DNA of 64,000 nt. Origin: UBA4736 sp002404015. GTDB lineage: Bacteria; Chloroflexota; Dormibacteria; Dormibacterales; Dormibacteraceae. The stretch covers positions 87,480 through 151,479 of the forward strand of contig DAIOCN010000003.1 of assembly GCA_036747295.1 (NCBI GenBank), in the 5' to 3' direction. Positions within the stretch are counted from its first letter, which is position 1. Each line of letters begins with the position of its first letter. A program made the translations under genes and the position numbers. The notes below the pieces were generated by a model. It saw nothing but the letters and a program-made list of their open reading frames with translations, did no database searches and was not told the DNA's origin. Shown one piece after another: positions 44,415-52,045 of the stretch.

Positions 44415-45646
44415 GGGGGGGAGACAGCGGTCAGCAAGGCTCGGTCCTGGTGCTGGCGGCTGCGTTGTCACTCCTTCTGATCGGATTTGTCGGCCTGGCG
44501 GTGGACGGCGGGGAGATCCAGGCCCAGCAGCGGCAGTCCCAAAACGCCGCCGATGGCGCGGCGCTGGCCGCCGCCACCGCCGTCATCAATGCGGACAACT
44601 ACGCCTATACGACGACCGACGCCACCAACATCGCCATCGCGGTGGCCGGCTTTGCCGGAATCGATGCAGCGGACGTCACCGTCACCTACAAGGACGGCGC
44701 CGGTTCGGTCACGAGCGTCCCGACCAGCGTGGCCACGGTGACGGCCGCGGTCGCTCACAACTTCCAGACCCTGTTCCTGCCCGTGATGGGAATCGACTCC
44801 GCCAGCATCAGCGCCACCGCGACCGTGAGCATCACGCAGGCGTCGACGGGCTGTGGGGTCTGCTCGCTCTCGGCGACGGCCAGCCCAGCGGTGTCCGCCA
44901 ACAACGGCGGGCAGATCACCGTCTCCGGCGGCGCCTTGAACGTGCTCTCGAGCGGCAGCCCGGCGATCCTGGTGAGTGGTGGTAGCGGGATAAGTGCCAC
45001 CGCCGTCACTTCCGTGGGATCTGTCACCGGGACAACCACTCCCGCCGCCACGACCGGTCCGCTGCAGGTCTTTGTGGACCCCTTGAGCGCCTTGCCGGTG
45101 CCCCCGCTGGGGGCCGTCGGCAATGACGTCGTGTACGCCGCCACGCAAACCATCAATCCCGGGACCTACGGCAAGATCACCGTCGTGTCGGGGATAACGG
45201 TGACCATGAACCCGGGCCAATACATCATCACGGGGGGGATGGACATCGGCGGGACTCTGAGAGGTAACAGCGTTTTCATGTACTTCTCCTGCGCCGACGG
45301 GACTCGCCATGCGATTCAGTGCGCAACGCCCACGGATCCAGGCGACATCAGCATCGGCGGCAGCCTCACGGTGTCGGCGCCCCCGAGCGGAAGCGACTAC
45401 ACCGGACTGGTGTGGTTCGGGGATCGCAACAACACCGCCACCATCACGATCGGCGGCAGCGCCGCTCCGACCGGGACAGTCTACGCGCCCTCGATGAACC
45501 TGTACATCCCCATCGGATCCCACCAGAGCCTGACCGCGCGTGTGATCGTCGGCACGATCGATGTCGACCACGGAGGCCGGCTCAACGTGACGTACACCGC
45601 GAGTGGCAATTATGTGGCGCCGGGCAAGCTCCGGATGATCGCATGA
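44411..45646 (+). CDS. tadG: TadG-like envelope protein
   Basis: 411 aa. The N-terminal membrane helix and QNAADGAALAAATAVI are typical of TadG. The long C-terminal region is Gly/Ser/Thr-rich with beta-type repeats, probably an exported beta-helix. It lies between two TadE genes with ATGA overlaps on both sides. The open frame upstream to 44066 is a shadow of tadE. Confidence 0.85.
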   Translation: MRGGDSGQQGSVLVLAAALSLLLIGFVGLAVDGGEIQAQQRQSQNAADGAALAAATAVINADNYAYTTTDATNIAIAVAGFAGIDAADVTVTYKDGAGSVTSVPTSVATVTAAVAHNFQTLFLPVMGIDSASISATATVSITQASTGCGVCSLSATASPAVSANNGGQITVSGGALNVLSSGSPAILVSGGSGISATAVTSVGSVTGTTTPAATTGPLQVFVDPLSALPVPPLGAVGNDVVYAATQTINPGTYGKITVVSGITVTMNPGQYIITGGMDIGGTLRGNSVFMYFSCADGTRHAIQCATPTDPGDISIGGSLTVSAPPSGSDYTGLVWFGDRNNTATITIGGSAAPTGTVYAPSMNLYIPIGSHQSLTARVIVGTIDVDHGGRLNVTYTASGNYVAPGKLRMIA

Positions 45647-46191
45647 CGCGGCGGCATCGCCGGCAGCGGGGCCAATCGATGGTCGAGTTCGCCCTGGTCG
45701 GCCTTCTCCTATTTGTGGTTGTGCTCGGAATCATGGACTGGGGGTACTTCTTCTCGGGCCACATCTCCGCCACCAATGCCGCCCGATCGGCAGCCAGATA
45801 TGGGTCGGTCAATCCCTCCGCCTGGACCAATGCCAACCCACCGTCGGCCAACACGATCGAGAGCAAGCTGGTCTTGACCGCCATCCCGGCCACGATCAGC
45901 AACGTGGATTACACGTCGTCCGCGCCGTCGTACGTGACTGTCAGCTATTTGATTCCCGGGATCGGCGGAGGCACGGCCTGCGGCCAGTACAGCGCCGCCA
46001 GCAACGCCTTTGTCGGGGCAGCCAAAGCGGGGGGCGGCACCTACGCGTCGACCGAATGCGTCAAGCCCGGCACCGTGGTGACCGTCAAGGCGGTGTACAC
46101 CTACAAGTTCATTACGCCGCTGCTGCAGGCCGCCTTCTCTCCAGGCACCCTGCAGATAACCACCCAGGCCTCCGAGCTGATCGAAGGCTAG
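45643..46191 (+). CDS. tadE: TadE-like minor pilin 2
   Basis: 182 aa from the ATG at 45643. N-terminus RRQRGQSMVEFALVGLLLFVVVLGIMDWG. The segment CGQYSAASNAFVGAAKAGGG resembles the same region of TadE 1, so the two are paralogues with a likely disulfide. It is the last gene of the tadE-tadG-tadE operon. Confidence 0.88.
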   Translation: MTRRHRRQRGQSMVEFALVGLLLFVVVLGIMDWGYFFSGHISATNAARSAARYGSVNPSAWTNANPPSANTIESKLVLTAIPATISNVDYTSSAPSYVTVSYLIPGIGGGTACGQYSAASNAFVGAAKAGGGTYASTECVKPGTVVTVKAVYTYKFITPLLQAAFSPGTLQITTQASELIEG

Positions 46192-46203
46192 ACAGACCGA
46201 TCG

Positions 46204-46222
46204 CGTCTCGACACCCGAGACG
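46204..46222 (+). other. Hairpin after the tadE operon
   Basis: CGTCTCG, loop ACACC, CGAGACG: a perfect 7-bp stem 12 nt after the stop but with no T tract. Possibly an end-of-operon structure. The rest of 46223-46345 holds only an AT-rich imperfect palindrome near 46296-46327. Confidence 0.4.
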
Positions 46223-46345
46223 ACACGCGGGCGGACAGGGTGGGGAGACCCAGGGAGGGTTCCTGACTCGGCTTACCGACCGCCGGTCCGGGCGGGTTAA
46301 TGCTAACGATAATCGCTGTTAAACCAAGCACAAGGCTGGACCGGG

Positions 46346-46741
46346 TCAGGCAGAGCGGCTGAGCACGGCCGGCTCCAGCCACTCGCCGAGCGCCAGCTCG
46401 TCAGACTCCTCCAGCCCGCGCAGGAAGAACACCAGCGGCATCCCGGCATCTCGCAGCTCACCGAACAGCGACGCGTAGTCGGCACCGGGCTGCTCCAGCG
46501 ACGCCGCGGCCACCTCCATGGCGGCCAGAGAGCGGCTGACGTGGCCCCGGAGCCGGCCCAGGTGAAGGCCCGCCGACTCCTGCAGCCAGGTGGCGCGCAC
46601 GCCGGCCACCAGGTCGATCAGGCGAACCGCCGCGCCCTTGGCCACGCGCCGAGGCTCGGCCTCCAGCGCCAGCCGCTGCTGAAAGTCCGCCTGCACGCGC
46701 AGCAGGCGCCGCAGCCGGACCTGGGTGCCCAATGTTCGCAT
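46346..46741 (-). CDS. SOS-box-controlled protein of unknown function
   Basis: 131 aa, probably all alpha-helical, with many Leu/Arg/Ala residues, no membrane segment and no Cys. I recognise no family. The ATG at 46741 lies 18 nt downstream of a perfect LexA box placed between -35 and -10, as at recA and the LysM gene. It follows tetR on the same strand but has its own promoter. DNA-damage induction is a strong inference; the role (repair, checkpoint or toxin) is open. Confidence 0.75.
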   Translation of the reverse strand: MRTLGTQVRLRRLLRVQADFQQRLALEAEPRRVAKGAAVRLIDLVAGVRATWLQESAGLHLGRLRGHVSRSLAAMEVAAASLEQPGADYASLFGELRDAGMPLVFFLRGLEESDELALGEWLEPAVLSRSA

Positions 46742-46752
46742 GGTTGATGTCG

Positions 46753-46781
46753 AGTATAGCGAACAAGTGTTCGGGGCGCAA
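46753..46781 (-). promoter_or_regulatory. LexA-controlled promoter of the 131-aa gene
   Basis: On the minus strand: -35 TTGCGC (46776-46781), 17-bp spacer, -10 TATACT (46753-46758). The perfect LexA box at 46760-46773 (CGAACACTTGTTCG on the minus strand) fills the spacer. Confidence 0.85.
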
Positions 46782-46791
46782 CCCAGGCCCC

Positions 46792-47394
46792 TCAGGGCGC
46801 GAAGATGCGGCAGAGCCCTTCGCTGACCGCCCGGGGGTCGTCTTCGGCGTGGGTCACGAAATACCCGGTCGCCTCGTTCACGGCGCCCACCACAGCTCGC
46901 CCGTACACGATCGGGTCAACCGAGGCGTAGAAGTCGTCGCTGGCGGCGGCGTGCTGCACCTCCGACTCCACCATCGCCGCGAACCGGCCCTGGATCTCGT
47001 GCCGGACCTCCTCGATGGCCGGCGAGACGCCCACCGACTCGACCAGGAACAGGCGCGCCACCCGGCTGCGGCTGGCGCAGGTCCGCACGAACGCGTCGAT
47101 CCCCCGCCGCACCCGGTCGCGGGGCCCCGAACCGCGGCCGGCCGCGTCCACGACGGCCTTCATAAGGTCCCCCCCCTCGGCCGCAAGCAGCACCCGGAAG
47201 CAGTCCTCTTTGGACTCGAAGTGCTCGTAGAACGCGCTCTTGGAGGTCCGCGCCGCCGCCACCACGTCGTCGACGGTCGTGTCGTGGTAGCCCTGCTCGC
47301 TGAACAGGCGGAGCGCCGCCTCGAGCAGGCGGTGCCGCCGCGCCGCTTTGCGCAGGTCCCGCGACGAGCCCACCGCCGTGGCCACGGCCTGCAC
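46792..47394 (-). CDS. TetR-family transcriptional regulator
   Basis: 200 aa from the GTG at 47394, 2 nt after the acyl-CoA dehydrogenase stop. N-terminal HTH: LLEAALRLFSEQGYHDTTVDDVVAAARTSKSAFYEHFESKEDC. The ligand domain is not diagnostic. Co-transcription with the acyl-CoA dehydrogenase and a palindrome upstream of that gene suggest an autoregulated fatty-acid regulator. Confidence 0.9.
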   Translation of the reverse strand: MQAVATAVGSSRDLRKAARRHRLLEAALRLFSEQGYHDTTVDDVVAAARTSKSAFYEHFESKEDCFRVLLAAEGGDLMKAVVDAAGRGSGPRDRVRRGIDAFVRTCASRSRVARLFLVESVGVSPAIEEVRHEIQGRFAAMVESEVQHAAASDDFYASVDPIVYGRAVVGAVNEATGYFVTHAEDDPRAVSEGLCRIFAP

Positions 47395-47396
47395 CG

Positions 47397-48593
47397 CTAG
47401 GCCGCCGCGATCGTCCGCGAGATGACCAGTCGCTGGATCTCCGAGGTGCCCTCGAAAAGCGTGTAGATCTTGGCGTCGCGGTGCCACTTCTCGACCGGGA
47501 AGTCCCGGATATAGCCGTACCCGCCGCAGATCTGGATCGCGTCTTCGGTCACCTTGACCGCCACCTCGCCGGCGAACAGCTTGGCCATGGAGCCCTCGGC
47601 CTTCTTGAACTCGCCGCCGTTTCGACTCTCCCAGAGCGCTCGCCAGATCAGGCCCCGGGCCGCCTCGATGTTCATGGCCATGTCGGCCAGCTTGAAGGCG
47701 ATCGCCTGGTTCTCGATGATCGGGTGTCCGAACTGCTTGCGCTCCTTGGCGTACTGGAGCGCGAACTCGTAGGCGGCGCGGGCAATGCCCAGCGCCTGGG
47801 CGCCCACGATCGGCCGGGTCGACTCGAACGTCTTCATTGCCACGTTGGTGCGCCCGGTGGAATGGCCCTCGCGGGCCCGCGCCAGCTTGGCCTCCAGCTT
47901 CTCCTCGCCGCCCAGCAGGCAGTCGGAGGGCACCGTGACCTCGTTCAGGATGACAGTGGCCGTGTGCGAGGCCCGGATCCCCATCTTCTTCTCCTTCTTG
48001 CCCTGGGAGAGCCCGGGCGTGCCCTTGGGCACCACGAAGGAGGCCTGACCGCGACCCGCCAGCGATCGGTCCACCGAGGCCACGACGACGTGCACGTCGG
48101 CGATCCCGCCGTTGGTGATGAAGACCTTCTCCCCGTTCAGGACCCAGTCGCCGTTCTTCTTGGTGGCGCTGGTCTTGTAGGCGCCGACGTCGGAGCCGGC
48201 GTCAGCCTCGGTGGCGCAGAAGGCGCCCAGGGCGGGCTCCTTGGCCGAGCCGTAGCAGGCCGGGATCCAGGTCGAGATCTGCTCGGGGGTGCCCTGGCCG
48301 AAGATCGCGGCCACCGGCAAACCCGTGCCCTGGATGGCCAGTGCGATCCCGGCGCAGCCCCAGGTCAGCTCCTCGGCCACTATCGCCGGCATGATGCCGC
48401 TCTCGTCCTGGAAGGTCTGGCCCAGGAACTCGTGCGAGTACAGCCCGATCTCCGCGGCCTTCTTGACGATCGGCCACGGGAACTCCTCTTTCTCGTCGTA
48501 TTCGTGGGCCACGGGCCTGATCTCACGCTCCGCGAAGTCGTGAACCCAGTCCCGAATCTCCCTCTGTTCGTCGCTCAGCTTGTAGGAAACCAT
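47397..48593 (-). CDS. Acyl-CoA dehydrogenase
   Basis: 398-aa FAD enzyme, first step of beta-oxidation or a related acyl-CoA oxidation. Motifs: FCATEADAGSDVG, VFITNGGIADV, KMGIRASHTATV, QICGGYGYIRDFPVEKWHRDAKIYTLFEGTSEIQR; the catalytic Glu is in the last block. Chain-length specificity cannot be told. A palindromic operator lies upstream; tetR follows. Confidence 0.95.
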   Translation of the reverse strand: MVSYKLSDEQREIRDWVHDFAEREIRPVAHEYDEKEEFPWPIVKKAAEIGLYSHEFLGQTFQDESGIMPAIVAEELTWGCAGIALAIQGTGLPVAAIFGQGTPEQISTWIPACYGSAKEPALGAFCATEADAGSDVGAYKTSATKKNGDWVLNGEKVFITNGGIADVHVVVASVDRSLAGRGQASFVVPKGTPGLSQGKKEKKMGIRASHTATVILNEVTVPSDCLLGGEEKLEAKLARAREGHSTGRTNVAMKTFESTRPIVGAQALGIARAAYEFALQYAKERKQFGHPIIENQAIAFKLADMAMNIEAARGLIWRALWESRNGGEFKKAEGSMAKLFAGEVAVKVTEDAIQICGGYGYIRDFPVEKWHRDAKIYTLFEGTSEIQRLVISRTIAAA

Positions 48594-48621
48594 TGGTTCT
48601 CGAAGTGCTCCTCTACGCTAC

Positions 48622-48639
48622 CGGTACTGGTACGTACCG
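48622..48639. promoter_or_regulatory. Candidate TetR operator before the acyl-CoA dehydrogenase gene
   Basis: CGGTAC, 6 bp, GTACCG forms an 18-bp inverted repeat, with an overlapping inner palindrome GGTACGTACC. It is 28 bp upstream of the ATG, a typical place for repression by the TetR protein of the same operon. Confidence 0.6.
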
Positions 48640-48674
48640 TTACTGAGCAGGCTACGCGCCCAGTGGCGCGCGGG

Positions 48675-49649
48675 TCAACTACCTAATGAAGCGCTGAGCT
48701 GGCGGGTGAGCGTGTAAACGACCTCGAGGGCCGGTGTCGGAACCTCCAGCAGGCGCCCCAGCTCGACGACCGAGCCCACCAGCGCCTCCACCTCCAGCGG
48801 CCGCCCCGCCTCCACGTCCTGGAGCATGGACGTCTTGTGCTCGCCGACCCGGGCGGCCCCCTCGAGGCGCCGATCGACGCCCAGGTCCACCTCGACCCCG
48901 GCCGCCCGGGCGACCGCGTCCACCTCCCCCATCAGGCTTCGCAGCAGCTCGCGGGTGCGCTCGTCGCCGGTGATGGCCGCCAGCGTGCCCCGGGTGAGCG
49001 CGCTGACCGGGTTGAGGGTCGCGTTGCCCAGCAGCTTGAGCCAGATCTCGGGCCGGATCCGAGTCTGGACCGGGCACTTCAGGCCGGCCCCGCCGAGCGC
49101 CGCCGAGATGGCCTGGCAGCGCTCGCTGCGGGCGCCGTCCAGCTCGCCGATCGAGAAGCGGTTCCCCTCCACGTGCTCGACCACCCCCGGCGCCACCAGG
49201 TTGGTGGCCGGGTAGACGATGCAGGCCAGAACCCGGCGGACGTCGAGGCTGTCAGCGATCACCCCGCCCGGGTCGACGGTCTCCAGCCGAGTTCCCTCCA
49301 GCGGGCCGGCGCCACCTATGAAGTACCACCAGGGGATGCCGTTCTGGGCCGTCAGCAGGCTCGCCTCCGGCCCCAGGGCGGCGCCCAGCTGAGGCGCGAT
49401 CGCCGTCACGGCGTGGGCCTTGACCGTCAGGAAGACCGTGTCGGCGGCCGCCACCGCCGCGGCCAGGTCGTCCGTGGAGCGGGGCCGGGCGTTGAACTCG
49501 CCCTCCGGGCCCCGAACCGTCACCCCGTTCTCCCGCAGCGCCTGCAGGTTGGGGCCGCGGGCGACCAGTGTGACGTCCTCGCCGGCCCGGGCCAGGTGGG
49601 CGCCGAGGAAGCCGCCCGTGGCCCCGGCACCGACGATCGCGAACTTCAC
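48675..49649 (-). CDS. panE: 2-dehydropantoate 2-reductase family protein
   Basis: 324 aa with N-terminal IVGAGATGGFLGAHLARAG, TVKAH, the ApbA domain KLLGNATLNPVSALT, and HKTSMLQDVEAGRPLEVEAL. It makes pantoate for CoA or reduces a related keto acid. The GTG at 49649 overlaps the acyl-CoA synthetase stop (GTGA), so the CoA link is plausible. Confidence 0.88.
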   Translation of the reverse strand: MKFAIVGAGATGGFLGAHLARAGEDVTLVARGPNLQALRENGVTVRGPEGEFNARPRSTDDLAAAVAAADTVFLTVKAHAVTAIAPQLGAALGPEASLLTAQNGIPWWYFIGGAGPLEGTRLETVDPGGVIADSLDVRRVLACIVYPATNLVAPGVVEHVEGNRFSIGELDGARSERCQAISAALGGAGLKCPVQTRIRPEIWLKLLGNATLNPVSALTRGTLAAITGDERTRELLRSLMGEVDAVARAAGVEVDLGVDRRLEGAARVGEHKTSMLQDVEAGRPLEVEALVGSVVELGRLLEVPTPALEVVYTLTRQLSASLGS

Positions 49650-51136
49650 TTATCGGTGAACTGGGCGGCGACGTTGCGGCGCTGGATCTTGCCGGTCGCC
49701 GTGCGCGGGATCTCGGCCACGATGTGGATCGTCTTGGGGACCTTGAAGTCGGCCAGCCGCTCCCGAGCGTGGGCGGCCAGCTCCTTTGCGGTCGCCTCGC
49801 CCTTCAAGACGACGGCCGCCGCCACCTCTTCGCCCCAGGTCGGGTGGGGGACCCCGAAGGCGACGGCCTCCGCCACGGCGGGATGCTGGAGCAGGACGTC
49901 GTCGATCTCACCGGGCGCGATCTTCTCGCCGCCGCGGTTGATCATCTCCTTCAGCCGGCCGACCAGGGTGAGGTAGCCGGCCTCGTCCAGGACGCCCTGG
50001 TCGCCGGTCCGGAACCAGCCGCCGCGGAACGAGGCCTCGTTGGCGGCCGGATTCCGATCGTAGCCGTCGGTCAGGTTGGGACCGCGCACCACGACCTCGC
50101 CCTGGGCGCCCGGCGCCAGCTGCCGCCAGTCCTCGTCCACGACCCCCACCTCGACCCCCGTCCCCCTCCCCACCGTGCCCGGTAGCCGGGGGTCGGGCGG
50201 GAGCGGGTTGGAAGCCATCTGGTGCGAGGCCTCCGTCATCCCGTAAGCGTTCAGCACCGGGGCGCCGAAGCTGGCCTCCAGGTCGCTCTGTACGGCGGGC
50301 GGCAGGGCGGAGCTGCAGGAGCGGATGAACCGCAGCGCCTCGGCGCCGTCGGGCCGCTTGCCCGAGCTCCGCATGAGCAGCATCTGGTGCATGGTGGGCA
50401 CCGCCGAGTACCAGGTCGCCCGGTGCTCCTTGACCACCGGCCAGAACGCCATCGGGTTGAACTTCGGCGGCACGATCACCGCGCCGCCCGACCGGAACGA
50501 GGAGAGGGTCGACGCCATGAGCCCGTGCACGTGGAAGAGGGGCATGACGCACAGGGAGGCGTCCTCCGGGGTCAGCGCGTAGGTGGGAACGATGTTCTCC
50601 ACCGAGGCGGCCAGGTGGCGGTGGCGCAGCGGCACGCACTTGGGTCGGCTGGTGGTTCCGCTGGTGTGCAGGACGAGCGCGACTGCGTCCTCGTCGGGCC
50701 GGTTGGCTGAGGCCGAGCGGCGCGGGGCCTGGCTCGAGATGTCGAGGCTGCCGTCGGGCCGGATCGATGCCTCGATCAGGATCACCGCCTCCGGCCGGGC
50801 GGCGCGGGCGGCTTCCGCCTGGCCGGGCGGCACCACCAGTGCCCGAGCCTGGGTGTCCTCCAGGTAGAACCGGAACTCCTCCTCCTTGTAGGCCGGGTTC
50901 AGGGGGGCGGCCGTGCCCGCCGCGGCGGCGGCCAGGAAGAAGATGACCGCTTCCGGGCCGTTGCCGTACACGGTCGCGATCCGGTCGCCGGGACCGAGCC
51001 CGAGCTCCGCGAAGCGCTGGGCGGCCGCCTCGACCGCGTCGCGGAGCTGGGCATAGGTGAAGGTGGGCCCGCCCGGCACGACCAGTGCGGGGTCGGCGGC
51101 GGCGCCGTGGGCGAGCACGTCCAGCAAGGTCGCCAT
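49646..51136 (-). CDS. Acyl-CoA synthetase / AMP-dependent ligase
   Basis: 496 aa from the ATG at 51136, one base of which is shared with the preceding stop. ANL-family motifs: LHTSGTTSRPKCVP (A3), NAYGMTEASH, GWFRTGDQGVLDEAGYLTLVGRLKEMINRGGEKI, and the C-terminal Lys in RTATGKIQR. It activates a carboxylic acid; the substrate is unknown but probably feeds the acyl-CoA dehydrogenase. Confidence 0.92.
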   Translation of the reverse strand: MATLLDVLAHGAAADPALVVPGGPTFTYAQLRDAVEAAAQRFAELGLGPGDRIATVYGNGPEAVIFFLAAAAAGTAAPLNPAYKEEEFRFYLEDTQARALVVPPGQAEAARAARPEAVILIEASIRPDGSLDISSQAPRRSASANRPDEDAVALVLHTSGTTSRPKCVPLRHRHLAASVENIVPTYALTPEDASLCVMPLFHVHGLMASTLSSFRSGGAVIVPPKFNPMAFWPVVKEHRATWYSAVPTMHQMLLMRSSGKRPDGAEALRFIRSCSSALPPAVQSDLEASFGAPVLNAYGMTEASHQMASNPLPPDPRLPGTVGRGTGVEVGVVDEDWRQLAPGAQGEVVVRGPNLTDGYDRNPAANEASFRGGWFRTGDQGVLDEAGYLTLVGRLKEMINRGGEKIAPGEIDDVLLQHPAVAEAVAFGVPHPTWGEEVAAAVVLKGEATAKELAAHARERLADFKVPKTIHIVAEIPRTATGKIQRRNVAAQFTDK

Positions 51137-51513
51137 CAGCCTTGATTCTCGCCTTTCTTCGCCCACGGCCAGATCCTCAGGGCCGAGAGCACCAGGAAGA
51201 AGCCGAACAGGCGGGCCAGCACCAGCGGGTGCAGGTGCAGCGCGAGCTCCGCGCCGGCCAGTGCGCCGGCCACGCCGACCATGCCCATCCAGGCGGCGGC
51301 CGACAGGTTCACGTGGCCCGCCCGCTGGTGGGTCGCCGCCCCGACCAGCGAGGTCGGGATGATCGCCACCAGCGAGGTGCCCTGGGCGACGTGCTGGCTG
51401 AAGCGGAAGCCGATCACCATGAGGGGCACCAGCAGGACCCCGCCCCCGACCCCGATCACGCCGCTCAGCAGCCCGACGAGGAAGCCGCTCGCAACCGCCA
51501 GCAGGTCACTCAC
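51136..51513 (-). CDS. Half-size TauE/SafE-family membrane protein (second of pair)
   Basis: 125 aa with about four membrane helices and the signature GLLSGVIGVGGGVLLVPL. Full-length TauE/SafE proteins are about 250 aa with two such halves. The GTG at 51513 overlaps the stop of the neighbouring half-size gene, so the two halves probably assemble together. The substrate (sulfite, sulfoacetate or another anion) is unknown. Confidence 0.85.
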   Translation of the reverse strand: MSDLLAVASGFLVGLLSGVIGVGGGVLLVPLMVIGFRFSQHVAQGTSLVAIIPTSLVGAATHQRAGHVNLSAAAWMGMVGVAGALAGAELALHLHPLVLARLFGFFLVLSALRIWPWAKKGENQG

Positions 51514-51875
51514 GGCAGCAGGAGCTCCTTCAGCCCCACCAGGCCGAGCACGACGGCCACGGTCATGGACAGCTCGCGCTCCGGGATGCGGCTCGAGACC
51601 CGGGCGCCCAGGAACGCCCCCACCACCCCGCCCAGCATCAGCAGCACGGCGAAGCGGAGATCGACGTCGGGCGTGCGGCCGGCGCCGAAGTAGTACACGA
51701 GGCCCGCCGCGATCGAGATCGGGATCACTGCCGCCAGCGAGGTGGCGTTGGCCTCCAGCTGCGGCGTACGCGCCAGCATCACTTGGAGCGGGATCATAAG
51801 GAACCCACCCCCGACCCCCAGCAGGCCGCCGAGCAGCCCCGCCGCGAAGCCGATGCCGGCGTGGAGCCTGGCTAT
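51510..51875 (-). CDS. Half-size TauE/SafE-family membrane protein (first of pair), start unclear
   Basis: The conserved segment AGLLGGLLGVGGGFLMIPLQ begins before the first ATG (51797), which would cut the signature motif. No ATG/GTG/TTG is available upstream in frame. An ATA at 51873-51875 overlaps the TAG of the Lys-rich gene (ATAG), and a CTG lies at 51836. About 121 aa from ATA. It pairs with the following half-size gene (GTGA overlap). Confidence 0.75.
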   Translation of the reverse strand: MARLHAGIGFAAGLLGGLLGVGGGFLMIPLQVMLARTPQLEANATSLAAVIPISIAAGLVYYFGAGRTPDVDLRFAVLLMLGGVVGAFLGARVSSRIPERELSMTVAVVLGLVGLKELLLP

Positions 51876-52045
51876 TCCCTGGCGGGCTCCGCGGCCGGGG
51901 CGGGGGTCGGCGCGGGGGCCGCGGGCGGGGTGGCCACCACGGAGTGGTGCCGGAAGCCGACGTCGGCGCTGGCCGCCAGGGCCTGCTTCTTCGGCTTCTT
52001 CTTTTTCTTGTCGTCGCGGCCTCGGTTGTCTCGGCTCTTAGCCAT
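51872..52045 (-). CDS. Small Lys-rich protein
   Basis: 57 aa from the ATG at 52045: a very basic N-terminal half (DDKKKKKPKKQ), then a Pro/Ala-rich tail ending PAAEPARE. Its start overlaps the end of the TIGR00300 gene by 8 nt and its stop touches the TauE frame, so it fits the operon. It may bind nucleic acid or anchor to a partner; no family is recognised. Confidence 0.6.
   Translation of the reverse strand: MAKSRDNRGRDDKKKKKPKKQALAASADVGFRHHSVVATPPAAPAPTPAPAAEPARE

Noticed and set aside
46296..46327. AT-rich imperfect palindrome as an attachment site or operator
   Set aside because: Symmetry is weak and no integrase or regulated gene adjoins it directly.
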